Below, in pieces: positions 16,735-29,264 of a stretch of 53,879 nt of DNA; the stretch's first letter is position 1, and each line of letters begins with the position of its first letter. The notes under the pieces were generated by a model, which saw nothing but the letters and a program-made list of their open reading frames with translations, was not told the DNA's origin and ran no database searches. Made by a program: the position numbers and the translations under genes. Source of the DNA: an uncultured Eubacteriales bacterium. Lineage in GTDB: Bacteria; Bacillota; Clostridia; Oscillospirales; Oscillospiraceae. The stretch lies in assembly GCA_900546615.1 (NCBI GenBank), contig URDJ01000017.1:1-53879 (forward strand), written 5' to 3'.

Positions 16735-16763
16735 TGGACAAAAGACGAAACTGTTATTATAAT
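16735..16763 (+). promoter_or_regulatory. dnaA promoter
   Basis: -35 TGGACA (16735-16740), 17-nt spacer, -10 TATAAT (16758-16763). The expected transcript starts near 16770 and has a leader of about 59 nt. No canonical DnaA box (TTATNCACA) is visible between mfd and dnaA. Confidence 0.75.
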
Positions 16764-16781
16764 AGTAAGCGTGAAGCTGTG

Positions 16782-16811
16782 CGTCCCTTGTATGGTGAGG
16801 GACGTTTTTTT
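16782..16811 (+). terminator. Terminator-like hairpin in the dnaA leader (possible attenuator)
   Basis: CGTCCCT (16782-16788) pairs with AGGGACG (16798-16804) and is followed at once by seven T residues (16805-16811). The only plus-strand transcript reaching it is the dnaA leader, because mfd is divergent. The dnaA ribosome site (GAGGGGAG) begins 2-3 nt after the T-run. Confidence 0.65.
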
Positions 16812-16828
16812 CTGAGGGGAGAGATGAG

Positions 16829-18139
16829 ATGGATACGCTCAAGACCGTGTGGCAGAACGTGCTCGACGCAATCGCCAAACAGATAACGCCGACGGCCTTC
16901 AACACCTGGTTCGCCGACTGCGAGCCGTACAGGCTCGAGGAGGAGACCATAGTCATCCTCACGACGTCGGAGCTGAAGATGAAGGTGCTCAACGACAAGT
17001 TCGGGGATATCATCCACAAAGCGCTCATAGAGGTCTTCTCGAGCGACCTCAACCTGTTCATCATGACGGTGGACGACGCAAAGATGCAGGAGTCGAGGCA
17101 TTTTGCCGCCGACACCCCGCCGGAGATGGACGCCTACACCTTCGAGAACTTCATCGTCGGTCCGTCGAATGAGTTTGCCAACGCCGCCTCGATCGCCGTG
17201 GCGAAAAACCCCGGAAAGGTGTATAACCCCCTGTTCATTTACGGCAACTCCGGACTCGGCAAGACCCACCTGCTCATGGCAATCTGCAACGTCATACACG
17301 AGAACAATATGGAGCTGCCCATAGCCTATGTCTGCGGGGACGAATTCACGAACAGGGTCATCTCTGCCATCAGGAACGGCACCATGGACGAGGTCAGAAA
17401 CGAATACAGAAACGTCGGGCTGTTCCTCATGGACGACATACAGTATATCGCCGGCAAGCGGAGCACGCAGGAGGAATTCTTCAGCATCTTCAACGCGATA
17501 TACCGCGCTGGGGGCCAGATCGTTATTACGGCGGACCGTCCTCCCATAGACATGTCCATTCTGGACGACAGGCTCCGCACGAGGCTCGAGGGCGGGCTGA
17601 TGGCGGACGTGCAGCCGCCCGATATAGAGACAAGGGTGGCGATAATACGCAGCAAGGCCAACCAGCTCGGCATGCAGCTGACGCCCGAGGTCGAGAACTA
17701 CATCGCCGAGAACATCACCTCCAACGTCCGTCAGCTCGAGGGCGTCGTGAAGCGCCTGACGGCCTACAGGGAGATACTTAACGACAATATCTCCATAAGC
17801 TCGGTCAAGCGCGCCATAAAGGACGTGATACGGGTTGGCACCTATATACCGACGCCCGAGGTAATAATCGAGGAAACGGCGCGGTATTTCTCCATAACTA
17901 CGGCGGACATCAAAGGCCAGAGGCGCTCAAAGAACGTCGCCAAGGCCAGACAGGTGTCGATGTATCTCATCCGCAGCCTCACGAACCTCTCTCTCGTGGA
18001 CATCGGCAGCCAGTACGAGGGCAGGAACCACTCCACCGTGCTCAACAGCATCCGCAAGATCGAGGAACTGCTGAAGACCGACCAGGAGACTGCGGATTCG
18101 GTCAGGGACATCTCATCGAACATCAATTCCCGCTCCTGA
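16829..18139 (+). CDS. dnaA: Chromosomal replication initiator DnaA
   Basis: A 436-aa AAA+ initiator. Domain I at the N-terminus (TVWQNVLDAIAKQITPTAFNTWF), a short linker, then the AAA+ core with Walker A GNSGLGKTHLL (~138-148), Walker B FLMDDIQYI (~200) and the arginine-containing DDRLRTRLEGG sensor region. The C-terminal DnaA-box-binding helix-turn-helix includes GRNHSTVLNSIRKIE (~395-410). It unwinds oriC and acts as a transcription regulator. The ribosome site GAGGGGAG precedes the ATG at 16829. Confidence 0.98.
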   Translation: MDTLKTVWQNVLDAIAKQITPTAFNTWFADCEPYRLEEETIVILTTSELKMKVLNDKFGDIIHKALIEVFSSDLNLFIMTVDDAKMQESRHFAADTPPEMDAYTFENFIVGPSNEFANAASIAVAKNPGKVYNPLFIYGNSGLGKTHLLMAICNVIHENNMELPIAYVCGDEFTNRVISAIRNGTMDEVRNEYRNVGLFLMDDIQYIAGKRSTQEEFFSIFNAIYRAGGQIVITADRPPIDMSILDDRLRTRLEGGLMADVQPPDIETRVAIIRSKANQLGMQLTPEVENYIAENITSNVRQLEGVVKRLTAYREILNDNISISSVKRAIKDVIRVGTYIPTPEVIIEETARYFSITTADIKGQRRSKNVAKARQVSMYLIRSLTNLSLVDIGSQYEGRNHSTVLNSIRKIEELLKTDQETADSVRDISSNINSRS

Positions 18140-18381
18140 GCTTTGCACATTTTTCTGTTTGTTGTTTGTTTTTCGATGTTGAAAGCAGTTGAAAGCGAAT
18201 TTTGTCATATTGTGCCTGTTCAAAGCTGTTCACGGCGGTGCAAAACTCTGTGGACGGAAATTTTCTGGTTTGACGGGGCTTTCGGGAGTTTTCAACATTT
18301 CGTTCGTACTACCTCTGCTTTTACTACATAAATATCCTATCCTGCTATCCTGAGAGAGCGGGGAGATACAAGGAGGACAAA
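18140..18381. other. oriC: dnaA-dnaN intergenic region, candidate oriC with phased DnaA-box-like repeats
   Basis: This 242-nt gap holds no gene. It carries TGTTGAAAG (18177-18185) and AGTTGAAAG (18187-18195), then TGTTCAAAG (18217-18225) and TGTTCACGG (18227-18235), each pair spaced exactly 10 bp. TGTGGACGG (18249-18257) and TTTTCAACA (18289-18297) follow; the last is the reverse complement of TGTTGAAAA. None is the perfect TTATCCACA box. The 18311-18352 part is the least GC-rich and contains the direct repeat CTATCCTG-CTATCCTG. dnaA-dnaN gaps commonly serve as oriC or half of a bipartite origin in Firmicutes. Confidence 0.5.
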
Positions 18382-19494
18382 ATGAAATTTTCCTGCGAGA
18401 AGCATCTGCTGCAGTCGGCAGTCCTTGCGGCCTCAAGGGCCGCCTCAGCCAAAAGTCCCATCTCAGCCCTTGAGGGCCTGCTGATACAGGCCGGCGCCGG
18501 GGTGAGAGTGACCGGATACGACCTCAAGAAGGGTATCTACATGAACATAGAGGCCGATGTCGCCCAGTCAGGCTCCGCTGTGCTCATGACGGCAAAGCTC
18601 TTTTCCGAGATGATGCGCCTGCTGCCCGACGGCATCGTCACCGTCGAGGTCAGCGACGACAGCCGCGCCACCGTGAGATGCGGCCAGAGCGAGTACAGCT
18701 TCATGGCCCTGCCCGCGGCGGACTATCCCGAGCTGCCGGACGTGGACATATCAGAGGCCATCATGATACCTCAGAAGACGCTCAGGAGCATGATAGACGA
18801 GAGCATCTTTGCCGTCTCGACGAACGAGAGCCGGCCCGTGTACATGGGCAGCCTCTTTGAGCTGGAGGGCGGCAGGCTCACCATGGTCTCCGTGGATGGC
18901 TACAGGATGGCCATAAGGCGCGAGGAGGTAAAGGGCGGCACGGAGGGCATGCGCTTCATCATACCCGGCTCGGCCCTGCTGGATGTGGAGCGCCTCTGCG
19001 GCGACTCGGACGAGGAGGTACTGCTGAACGTCGGCACGAAGCACACTTCCTTCACCATAGGCAGCACCGTCGTCGTATCCAGAAAGCTCGAGGGAGACTT
19101 CCTCAACTACAAAAAATCCCTGCCCGAGAACTTCCGGTACATCGTTACCGTACTCCGTGAGGACATGCTTGGCGCGACGGACAGGGTCTCGCTGGTCGTG
19201 GACGAGAAGATGAAAAGCCCGGTGCGGCTGATGTTCGGCGACGGGCGCATCGATTTCTTCTGCACCACGCCGCTCGGCAAGGCCGGAGATGTCTGCCCCT
19301 GCGACGGGCAGGGAGGAGACACCGAGATAGGCTTCAACGACCGCTATCTGAGGGATGCCCTGAGGTCGGCCCCGGCGAAGGAGCTTTGCGTCTGCATCAA
19401 CACCGGCTCCTCGCCCTGCGTCATCAAAGCCGCCGACGGGAACGACAGCTTCGTCTACATGATCCTTCCTGTCAGGCTCAAGGCCGGGGAGTGA
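18382..19494 (+). CDS. dnaN: DNA polymerase III beta sliding clamp
   Basis: A 370-aa clamp subunit made of three similar domains that dimerise into a ring around DNA. The family pattern runs from [24 protein letters not shown] to the C-terminal [16 protein letters not shown] lies 7 nt before the ATG. It stops 2 nt before the S4-domain gene, and the downstream genes overlap one another, pointing to one operon through gyrA. Confidence 0.97.
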   Translation: MKFSCEKHLLQSAVLAASRAASAKSPISALEGLLIQAGAGVRVTGYDLKKGIYMNIEADVAQSGSAVLMTAKLFSEMMRLLPDGIVTVEVSDDSRATVRCGQSEYSFMALPAADYPELPDVDISEAIMIPQKTLRSMIDESIFAVSTNESRPVYMGSLFELEGGRLTMVSVDGYRMAIRREEVKGGTEGMRFIIPGSALLDVERLCGDSDEEVLLNVGTKHTSFTIGSTVVVSRKLEGDFLNYKKSLPENFRYIVTVLREDMLGATDRVSLVVDEKMKSPVRLMFGDGRIDFFCTTPLGKAGDVCPCDGQGGDTEIGFNDRYLRDALRSAPAKELCVCINTGSSPCVIKAADGNDSFVYMILPVRLKAGE

Positions 19495-19496
19495 GC

Positions 19497-19709
19497 ATGG
19501 AAAAGGTCGGGATAACGACAGAGTATATTAAGCTCGACGCGCTGCTCAAGTTCGCGGGCCTGTGCGAGACGGGCGGAGAGGCCAAGCTCTGCGTCGAGGA
19601 CGGACTGGTGAAGGTAAACGGCGAGACCTGCCTGCAGAGAGGCAGAAAGATAAGGCCCGGAGATGTAGTCGAGCTGGACGGCGAGGCCGTTGAGGTGACG
19701 GTGGAATGA
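19497..19709 (+). CDS. S4-domain RNA-binding protein (YaaA/RlbA family)
   Basis: A 70-aa protein with a single S4 RNA-binding fold: [45 protein letters not shown]. The same position between dnaN and recF is occupied by yaaA (rlbA) in Bacillus, where a role linked to ribosome assembly has been proposed. The ATG at 19497 follows the dnaN stop by 2 nt, and the stop overlaps the recF start. Confidence 0.92.
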   Translation: MEKVGITTEYIKLDALLKFAGLCETGGEAKLCVEDGLVKVNGETCLQRGRKIRPGDVVELDGEAVEVTVE

Positions 19710-20802
19710 GGGTCAGCCGGATAGCGCTCTCGGGATTTCGGAACTACGAGTGGGAGAGCTTCACCTTCGGTCCGGGCACGAACGTCATACGCGGCAAGAA
19801 CGGGCAGGGGAAAACCAACCTGCTCGAGGCCGTTTTCATGCTGACGGGCGGAAAGAGCTTCCGCACGAGGTTCGATAAGGAGATCGTGGGCTTCGGCTTC
19901 TCCTCGGCCGACATACTGGCAGATGTGGAGGCAGCGGGCCGGGAGCAGACGGTGAAGATCACGATGGCGCCGGGGCAGAGAAAGCAGATACTCGTGAACT
20001 CCGTTAAAAAGAGCGCCTCGGAGCTTGCCGGGACTATGACCGCCGTGCTGTTCTGCCCGGATGACCTCGCGCTCGTGAGAGAGGGCGCGGCGGTAAGGCG
20101 CCGGATGATGGACACGGCGATAAGCCAGCTGAGGCCGGGCTATGCCTCCATCCTCACAGATTACGGCAGGCTCTATGAGCAAAAGAGCGCGATACTCAGG
20201 GATTGGAGGGAAAAGCCCAGCCTGCTCGACACGCTGGACGATTTCTCCGAGCGCATGTGCCGGCTCTCGGCAAAGCTCACGAGGTACCGCGCGGCCTTCT
20301 CACAGAGGCTCGCCGAGGCGGCAGCGCCCATAAACCGGGAGTTCTCCGGCGGGGCGGACGAGCTGACGATGAGCTACAGGCCGGTCTCGAGCGTGGAGGA
20401 CCCCTTCGCCTCGGAGCGGGACATCTACTACGCCATTTGCGACCATCAGGAAAAGCACAGGGAGGCCGAGCTGGCTTCGGGACAGTGCCTGACCGGCGCG
20501 CACAAGGACGACCTCGAGCTGCTTGTGAACGGGCGGAGTGCGCGGAGCTTTGCTTCGCAGGGACAGGCGAGGACAGCTGCGCTCTCCGTAAAGCTGGCGG
20601 AGAGGGAAATATTCCTCGCCGAGACGGGGGAGTATCCCGTGCTGCTGCTCGACGACGTGCTCTCGGAGCTCGACGCGGAGCGGCAGGAGTTTGTCTTGAA
20701 CCGCATAGGCGGCGGGCAGACGCTCATCACCTGCTGCGAGGACGACGGGATCGCCAGAAGGACCGGCGGCAAGGTCATGACCATAGCCGGAGGCAGGCTG
20801 GT

Positions 20803-20806
<4 letters not shown>
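19706..20806 (+). CDS. recF: DNA replication and repair protein RecF
   Basis: A 366-aa SMC-like ATPase that helps load RecA at gaps. It has the [14 protein letters not shown] start, Walker [14 protein letters not shown] (about residues 31-43), the signature region with [18 protein letters not shown] and Walker [12 protein letters not shown]. Length is typical. The start overlaps the S4 gene stop (ATGA). Confidence 0.96.
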
Positions 20807-23563
<2,757 letters not shown>

Positions 23564-23575
23564 GGTGGTACAACA

Positions 23576-26056
23576 ATGGCAAAGGATTATAAGCCAGAGG
23601 ACATAATGTTCCCCAATCAGAAAATCGTCGCGAGCGAGATCGTGAGCGAGATGAAAGATAGCTACATGAGCTACGCCATGAGCGTCATCGTGGGCAGGGC
23701 GCTGCCGGACGTGAGGGACGGGCTCAAGCCCGTGCATCGGCGTATCCTCTATACTATGTACGAGGGCGGGCTCACCTCCGACAAGGCCTTCAAGAAGTGC
23801 GCCACCGCCGTCGGCGACGTGCTCGGTCACTACCATCCGCACGGCGACGGCTCCGTTTACGACGCGTTGGTCCGTCTCGCGCAGGACTTTTCCATGCGCT
23901 ATCCGCTCATTGACGGCCACGGCAACTTCGGCTCCGTGGACGGCGATCCCCCGGCGGCCTACCGTTACACCGAGGCCCGCATGGCCAAGATCTCCGACGA
24001 GATGCTCCGCGATATCGACAAGGAGACCGTGGACTGGGACCCCAACTTCGACGAGAGCCGAAAGGAGCCCCGCGTGCTCCCCGCGCGCTTCCCAAACCTC
24101 CTGGTCAACGGCTCGAGCGGCATCGCCGTCGGCATGGCGACGAACATCCCGCCACACAACCTCACCGAGGTCATCAACGCCTGCATCTGCGTCCTCGATA
24201 ACCCGGACGCGGGCCTGCCCGACCTCATGGAGTATGTCAAAGGCCCCGATTTCCCCACAAAGGGCATCATCATGGGCCGCAGCGGTATACGCGCCGCCTA
24301 TGCTACCGGCCGCGGCAAGGTCATCGTCCGCGCCCGCACCGAGATAGAGGAATACGGCCACGACCGCTTCCGCATCATCGTCACCGAGCTGCCCTATCAG
24401 GTCAACAAGCGTCAGCTCATTGAGAACATCGCAGATCAGGTGCGTGACAAACGGCTCGAGGGCATCTCCGGCCTGCGCGACGAGTCCGACCGCAACGGCA
24501 TGCGCATCGTCATCGAGATAAAAAAGGACGCCAACACCCAGGTCGTGCTCAACCGGCTCTTTGCTCAGACACAGCTGCAGACCTCCTTCTCCATCAACAT
24601 GCTCGCTCTGGTGGACGACCAGTCGCAGCCCAAGATACTCTCTCTGCGCCACATTATCGACGAGTACCTCAAGTTCCAGGAGGAGCTGATCACCCGGCGC
24701 ACCCGGTACGACCTCAGGAAGGCGAAAGAGCGCGAGCACCTGCTGCAGGGCCTGCTCATTGCCCAGGACAACATCGACGAGGTCATCCGCATCATCCGTC
24801 AGAGCTACGACGACGCCAGGGAGAACCTCATGGCCCGCTTCGGGCTTGACGAGATACAGGCCCAGGCGATACTCGACATGCGCCTCAAGGCGCTCCAGGG
24901 CCTTGACAGGGAGAAGCTCGAGCGCGAATACGCCGAGCTCGAGGAGCGCATCGCCTACTACGAGAGCCTGCTGGCTGACCCGGAGAAGATAAAGGGCGTG
25001 CTCAAGGACGAGCTTGCCGCAATCCGCGACAAGTTCGGAGACGCGCGCAAGACCGAGATACAGGACGTCGAGGATGAGATAGACGTTGAAGATCTCATCG
25101 AGGAGGAGGAGTGCGTCTATACCATGACGCACGGCGGCTATATTAAGCGCCTGCCGGCCTCGGAGTACCGCGCGCAGGGACGCGGCGGCAAGGGTATCCG
25201 CGCCATGACCACAAGGGAGGAGGACTACGTCGAGACCGTGTTCACCGCCTCGACCCACGACTACATCCTCTTTTTCACGAGCTTCGGCCGGGTCTACCGC
25301 AAGAAGGGCTACCAGATACCCGAGGCGGGCCGCACCGCGCGGGGCACGAACATCGTGAACATCATCCCCGTCGAACCGGGCGAGAAGGTCAGCGCCATGC
25401 TGCACGTGCGCGAGCTGGGCGACATGTACATCTTCATGGTCACGAGAAACGGCACGGTCAAGCGCCTGCCGCTCGACGCCATAAAGAACATCCGCAAGAC
25501 CGGCATCCGCGCCCTCTCCATCGCTGAGGACGACGAGCTCATAACCGTGCGCCTCACCGACGGCAGGCAGAACATTCTCATCGCCACGCACGAGGGCTAT
25601 GCCATCTGCTTTGATGAGAACGACGTGCGCCCGATGGGCCGCGAGGCGGCGGGCGTGCGCGGCATCAAGCTGCGCGAGGGCGACTATGTCGTCGGCGCGG
25701 GCCGGGCCGGCGGCGGCACGGCGCTGCTCTCCGTCACCGAGAACGGCTACGGCAAGCGCACCCCGCTCGACGAGTACCTGCGCGGCGGCGACGGCGAGCG
25801 CCAGCCCCAGAGCCGCGGCGGCATGGGCCTCAAGAACTACAACTGCACCGAGAAGACCGGCTTTGTCGCGGACGTCAAGGTCGTGCGCGACGACGACGAC
25901 CTGCTCATCGTCGCCGACGACGGCACGATCATCCGCATCGCGGCGGATGAGGTCTCCATGCTGGGCCGCTCGACCCAGGGCGTGCGGCTCATGAGGCCGA
26001 ACCCGGGCGCGAAGGTCATCTCCGTGGCGCGCACCGAGCGCGAGGAAGCCGAATAA
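23576..26056 (+). CDS. gyrA: DNA gyrase subunit A
   Basis: An 826-aa cleavage-reunion subunit. The catalytic tyrosine is Y131 in [10 protein letters not shown]. The quinolone-region helix reads [14 protein letters not shown] (residues ~87-100): the positions equal to E. coli Ser83 and Ala84 are Gly92 and Ser93, while Asp87 is kept as D96. The C-terminal beta-pinwheel has six repeats, and the GyrA-box candidate is [11 protein letters not shown] (residues ~531-541), which supports gyrase rather than topoisomerase IV. AGGTGG lies upstream of the ATG. rnhA follows after 2 nt. Confidence 0.97.
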   Translation: MAKDYKPEDIMFPNQKIVASEIVSEMKDSYMSYAMSVIVGRALPDVRDGLKPVHRRILYTMYEGGLTSDKAFKKCATAVGDVLGHYHPHGDGSVYDALVRLAQDFSMRYPLIDGHGNFGSVDGDPPAAYRYTEARMAKISDEMLRDIDKETVDWDPNFDESRKEPRVLPARFPNLLVNGSSGIAVGMATNIPPHNLTEVINACICVLDNPDAGLPDLMEYVKGPDFPTKGIIMGRSGIRAAYATGRGKVIVRARTEIEEYGHDRFRIIVTELPYQVNKRQLIENIADQVRDKRLEGISGLRDESDRNGMRIVIEIKKDANTQVVLNRLFAQTQLQTSFSINMLALVDDQSQPKILSLRHIIDEYLKFQEELITRRTRYDLRKAKEREHLLQGLLIAQDNIDEVIRIIRQSYDDARENLMARFGLDEIQAQAILDMRLKALQGLDREKLEREYAELEERIAYYESLLADPEKIKGVLKDELAAIRDKFGDARKTEIQDVEDEIDVEDLIEEEECVYTMTHGGYIKRLPASEYRAQGRGGKGIRAMTTREEDYVETVFTASTHDYILFFTSFGRVYRKKGYQIPEAGRTARGTNIVNIIPVEPGEKVSAMLHVRELGDMYIFMVTRNGTVKRLPLDAIKNIRKTGIRALSIAEDDELITVRLTDGRQNILIATHEGYAICFDENDVRPMGREAAGVRGIKLREGDYVVGAGRAGGGTALLSVTENGYGKRTPLDEYLRGGDGERQPQSRGGMGLKNYNCTEKTGFVADVKVVRDDDDLLIVADDGTIIRIAADEVSMLGRSTQGVRLMRPNPGAKVISVARTEREEAE

Positions 26057-26058
26057 TA

Positions 26059-26499
26059 ATGAAAAAAGTCTGCATATACACCGACGGGGCCTGCTCGGGA
26101 AACCCGGGCCCCGGCGGCTGGGCGGCCATACTTCGCTACAACGGGCACGAGAAGGAGCTCTCCGGCGGCGAGGCCGTCACGACCAACAACCGCATGGAGC
26201 TCACGGCGGTGATCTCGGCGCTGGAGGCGCTCCGCGAGCCCTGCGAGGTGGAGCTCTGGACGGATTCGCAGTACATCGCCCGCGCGATAAACGAGGGCTG
26301 GCTCGCAGGTTGGAAGCGCCGCGGCTGGAAGCGCAAGGAGGGTGAGCTCAAGAATCCCGAGCTGTGGCAGCGCCTCGACGCGCTGCTGAACACCCACAGC
26401 GTCAGCTTCAACTGGGTGAAGGGCCACGACGGGCAGGAGCAGAACGAGCGCTGCGACGCCCTTGCCGTCGCGCAGAGGGACAAATTTTCGCGACAATGA
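26059..26499 (+). CDS. rnhA: Ribonuclease HI
   Basis: A 146-aa nuclease that cuts the RNA strand of RNA-DNA hybrids. All four catalytic acids are present: D9 ([14 protein letters not shown]), E47 (NNRMELTAV), D69 (WTDSQYI) and D133 (ERCDALA), with the histidine in KGHDGQ (H123). It also has the basic handle WKRRGWKRK. It begins 2 nt after gyrA. Confidence 0.96.
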   Translation: MKKVCIYTDGACSGNPGPGGWAAILRYNGHEKELSGGEAVTTNNRMELTAVISALEALREPCEVELWTDSQYIARAINEGWLAGWKRRGWKRKEGELKNPELWQRLDALLNTHSVSFNWVKGHDGQEQNERCDALAVAQRDKFSRQ

Positions 26500-26509
26500 G
26501 GTATTCCAC

Positions 26510-28279
26510 TTGAAAGCAAAAAAACAAAGCAAATTCCACAGATCCGACCTCGCGGTGTTCTTCTCCTTCTTTAAGCCGCACCGCGGTCTCTTCGCGCTGG
26601 ATATGAGCTGTGCCGTGGCGGTGGCGGTCATAGACCTGGCGTTTCCGTATATTACACGCATATCTATGCAGACGCTGCTGCCGGAGAAGCTCTACACCAC
26701 CTTCTTCGTCATCATGGCGGCCATGTTCGCCGCCTACATACTCAAGGGCGTCATGTACTACCTCATCACCGTGCTGGGCCACAGGATGGGCGTGTACATC
26801 GAGGCCGACATGCGGCATGCGGTGTTCAACCACATGCAGAAGCTGTCGTTCTCCTTCTTCGACCGGAACAGGACGGGCGTGCTCATGAGCCGCATCACCT
26901 CCGACCTGTTCGAGATAACTGAGCTGGCGCACCACGGGCCGGAAGACATACTCATCAGCGTCCTCACCATCATCGGTTCGCTCATCGTTCTTGCGGGCAT
27001 AGAGTGGAGGCTCGCCCTGGTGCTGGCGGTCTGCCTGCCGCTGCTCATAATGTTCACGCTCTCGCGCAGGGTGAGCATGAAAAAGGCCAACCTCGAGGTC
27101 AAGCGCCAGACGGCGGAGATAAACGCGGCCATCGAGTCCGGCATCTCCGGCATACGTACCGCCAAGGCCTTCGCCAACGAGGAGGCCGAGGACGAGAAGT
27201 TCGTCGCCGCGAACGAGCGCTACAAGGCCGCAAGGAACCGCTACTTCAAGGCGATGGGCGGTTTCATGAGCGGCATGGAGTTCACGACGAGCGTCATGCA
27301 GGTGCTGGTGGTGACGGCGGGCGGTGCGCTCATCATGGGCGGGAGGATGGACTATGTCGATCTCGTCACCTTCTCGCTCTATGTTTCGACCTTTGTGACG
27401 CCGGTGCGCAAGCTCGCGACATTTTCCGAGGTATACATGCAGGGCACGGCGGGTTTTTCGCGCTTCCTCGAGCTCATGCGCACGGAGCCGGACGTGCAGG
27501 ACGCGCCGGACGCCATCGAGCTGGAGAACGTGCGCGGCGAGGTCGAATACCGCGACGTGAGCTTCTCCTATAACGACGAGGCCGGTCCCGTGCTCGAGCA
27601 TGTGTCGCTCAAGATCGCCCCGGGCGAGAAGCTGGCCGTTGTCGGGCCTTCAGGCGGCGGCAAGACCACACTCTGCCAGCTGCTGCCGAGGTTCTACGAC
27701 GTGACGGGCGGCGCTGTGCTGGTGGACGGCGTGGACGTGCGGAGCGTGACGCAGGATTCGCTGCGGCGGAGCATAGGCATCATACAGCAGGACGTGTTCA
27801 TATTTGCGGGCACGATAAGGGAAAACATCCGCTACGGTCAGCCGGAGGCGACGGACGCCGAGGTCGTGGCCGCAGCGGTGCGCGCTGAGATACATCAGGA
27901 GATCATGGCCATGCCGGACGGCTACGACAGCTACGTGGGCGAGCGCGGGGTAATGCTCTCCGGCGGACAGAAGCAGCGGCTGTCGATAGCGCGGGTATTT
28001 CTGAAAAATCCGCCGATACTGGTGATGGACGAGGCGACGAGCGCGCTGGACACTGTGACGGAGCAGCGCATCCAGGCCTCGCTGGACGAGCTTGCCGAGG
28101 GGCGCACGAGCATAATAATAGCGCACCGCCTCTCGACCATCCACGGGGCGGACAGGATAGCGGTAATAGAGGACGAGAGGGTGCAGGAGCTGGGCACGCA
28201 CGCGGAGCTGATGGCGAAGGACGGTGTGTACGCCGGGCTGTACCGGGCGCAGACGTTTACGGAGGATAAAGATGTATGA
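26510..28279 (+). CDS. ABC transporter, fused permease and ATPase (MsbA/LmrA-type exporter)
   Basis: A 589-aa half-transporter. Six membrane helices occupy residues ~20-310. The ATPase carries Walker A GPSGGGKTTLCQ (~380), Q-loop IIQQDVF, signature LSGGQKQRL, Walker B ILVMDEATSALD and the H-loop AHRLSTI. It probably works as a homodimer exporting lipid, drug or peptide; the substrate cannot be read from sequence. I chose the TTG at 26510 (LKAKKQSKF), which has GAGGT 8 nt upstream; the frame extends upstream into rnhA without a better site. Confidence 0.93.
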   Translation: MKAKKQSKFHRSDLAVFFSFFKPHRGLFALDMSCAVAVAVIDLAFPYITRISMQTLLPEKLYTTFFVIMAAMFAAYILKGVMYYLITVLGHRMGVYIEADMRHAVFNHMQKLSFSFFDRNRTGVLMSRITSDLFEITELAHHGPEDILISVLTIIGSLIVLAGIEWRLALVLAVCLPLLIMFTLSRRVSMKKANLEVKRQTAEINAAIESGISGIRTAKAFANEEAEDEKFVAANERYKAARNRYFKAMGGFMSGMEFTTSVMQVLVVTAGGALIMGGRMDYVDLVTFSLYVSTFVTPVRKLATFSEVYMQGTAGFSRFLELMRTEPDVQDAPDAIELENVRGEVEYRDVSFSYNDEAGPVLEHVSLKIAPGEKLAVVGPSGGGKTTLCQLLPRFYDVTGGAVLVDGVDVRSVTQDSLRRSIGIIQQDVFIFAGTIRENIRYGQPEATDAEVVAAAVRAEIHQEIMAMPDGYDSYVGERGVMLSGGQKQRLSIARVFLKNPPILVMDEATSALDTVTEQRIQASLDELAEGRTSIIIAHRLSTIHGADRIAVIEDERVQELGTHAELMAKDGVYAGLYRAQTFTEDKDV

Positions 28280-28820
28280 GATAAAACGCGGCGGGCACGC
28301 CGATATGAAGCGCGTCTATCCGATGTTTGAGTACGATTTCAAGGAATGGGAGCGGCCGAGCCTTGCGGCCTGTCAGGTGGGCCTGATAAAGGGCGCGGAG
28401 CTGCTGCTTTTGAAGGACGAGTCGGGGCTTGAGGCGGGCTATGCCTATATGCTCCGGGACAAGCTCAGGCGCTACGCGCTGCTGGGCTGGCTGGGAGTGT
28501 ATCCGACGGTGCGCGGTGCCGGCATAGGCGGGCAGTTTTTGGAGCTTATCAAGGAGCGCTACGCGGGATACGACTGCGTGTTTCTTGAGGTCACGCAGTA
28601 TCCCGAGCTGGAGAAGGCGCGGAGGCTGGCGGGCTTCTACAAGCGGCACGGCTGGGAGGAGACCGGCGTGGGCTGCTACGAGATAGGCGGCGAGCCGACC
28701 CTGCTGATGCATCACGGCAAGGCGCCGGACAGGCAGGCGCTCAAGTACGTCATCGAGGGCGTATATGCCCCCATGTACTCCCCCGCAGCGCTCCAGAGGC
28801 ACGTCCGGGTAGAGGCATAG
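28272..28820 (+). CDS. GNAT-family N-acetyltransferase
   Basis: A 182-aa acetyltransferase. The acetyl-CoA loop is in YPTVRGAGIGGQFLELI (residues ~78-94), and YKRHGWEETG is the late GNAT strand. The substrate is unknown. The ATG overlaps the ABC transporter stop by 8 nt and has GGAGG 6 nt upstream, so the two are translated together. A terminator follows at 28848-28892. Confidence 0.88.
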   Translation: MYEIKRGGHADMKRVYPMFEYDFKEWERPSLAACQVGLIKGAELLLLKDESGLEAGYAYMLRDKLRRYALLGWLGVYPTVRGAGIGGQFLELIKERYAGYDCVFLEVTQYPELEKARRLAGFYKRHGWEETGVGCYEIGGEPTLLMHHGKAPDRQALKYVIEGVYAPMYSPAALQRHVRVEA

Positions 28821-28847
28821 CGCAGTTGCCTGCCGTGCCTGAAATAC

Positions 28848-28892
28848 AGCAAAGCCCTCCGGTCTTTGTCACTGGCCGGAGGGCTTCGCTGT
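28848..28892. terminator. Terminator after the gyrase-operon tail
   Basis: GCCCTCCGG (28854-28862) pairs with CCGGAGGGC (28876-28884), with outer CAGC/GCTG pairs, followed by TTCGCTGTTT. It can also serve the minus-strand lipoprotein gene. The remaining gap to 28965 has only a weak 6-bp hairpin (28919-28940) and no gene. Confidence 0.7.
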
Positions 28893-28965
28893 TTAGTTGG
28901 GGGGGTGAGAGGAGTTTCCTGATCGCGTGACCAATCAGGAGGGAAAAAGTATGTATGTCAGCAGC

Positions 28966-29109
28966 CTAGAGCGAGACGACGGTCCGCGGCATCCTCGATA
29001 CCGTGCTGTTTACTGCGCTGCCCTGCCTGCTCTGTTCCTCTGTTCCGCAGCCGGAAAGCAGCGTCAAACTCAGTATGAGCGCGGTCATGAGCGCCAACAG
29101 CTTCTTCAT
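28966..29109 (-). CDS. 47-aa lipoprotein, possibly truncated
   Basis: The sequence MKKLLALMTALILSLTLLSGC is a full lipoprotein signal with the lipobox LSGC (Cys21), but only 26 residues follow it (GTEEQSRQGSAV... ending VVSL). A purine-rich ribosome site (GAGAGGGA) precedes the ATG at 29109. Either a tiny secreted lipoprotein or the leftover start of a longer gene. I do not recognise it. Confidence 0.5.
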   Translation of the reverse strand: MKKLLALMTALILSLTLLSGCGTEEQSRQGSAVNSTVSRMPRTVVSL

Positions 29110-29218
29110 CGTCGTCCCTCTCTTTCCTCGACTGTGTGTACATGCTAACACCCAAATGCATCAAAGTTGCATCATTTCTTTTACCTGTTCGTGAACTTTT
29201 CTTTAATTTCCGATTAAT

Positions 29219-29252
29219 TTCGCGGCTCCATCAGTAAAGACGGAGCCGCGAA
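29219..29252 (-). terminator. Hairpin after the fumarase genes
   Basis: TTCGCGGCTCC (29219-29229) pairs with GGAGCCGCGAA (29242-29252), an 11-bp perfect stem 12 nt after the last stop codon. The T-run is weak (ATTAATC), so termination may be partial. The gap 29110-29264 holds nothing else I can support. Confidence 0.55.
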
Positions 29253-29264
29253 GCAAAAAGTCTG

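Noticed and set aside
18143..18331. 62-codon open frame in the dnaA-dnaN gap
   Set aside because: No ribosome site, no recognisable protein features, and it covers the candidate origin repeats.
28919..28940. CCTGAT...ATCAGG hairpin
   Set aside because: A 6-bp stem without a T-run on either strand; too weak to call.
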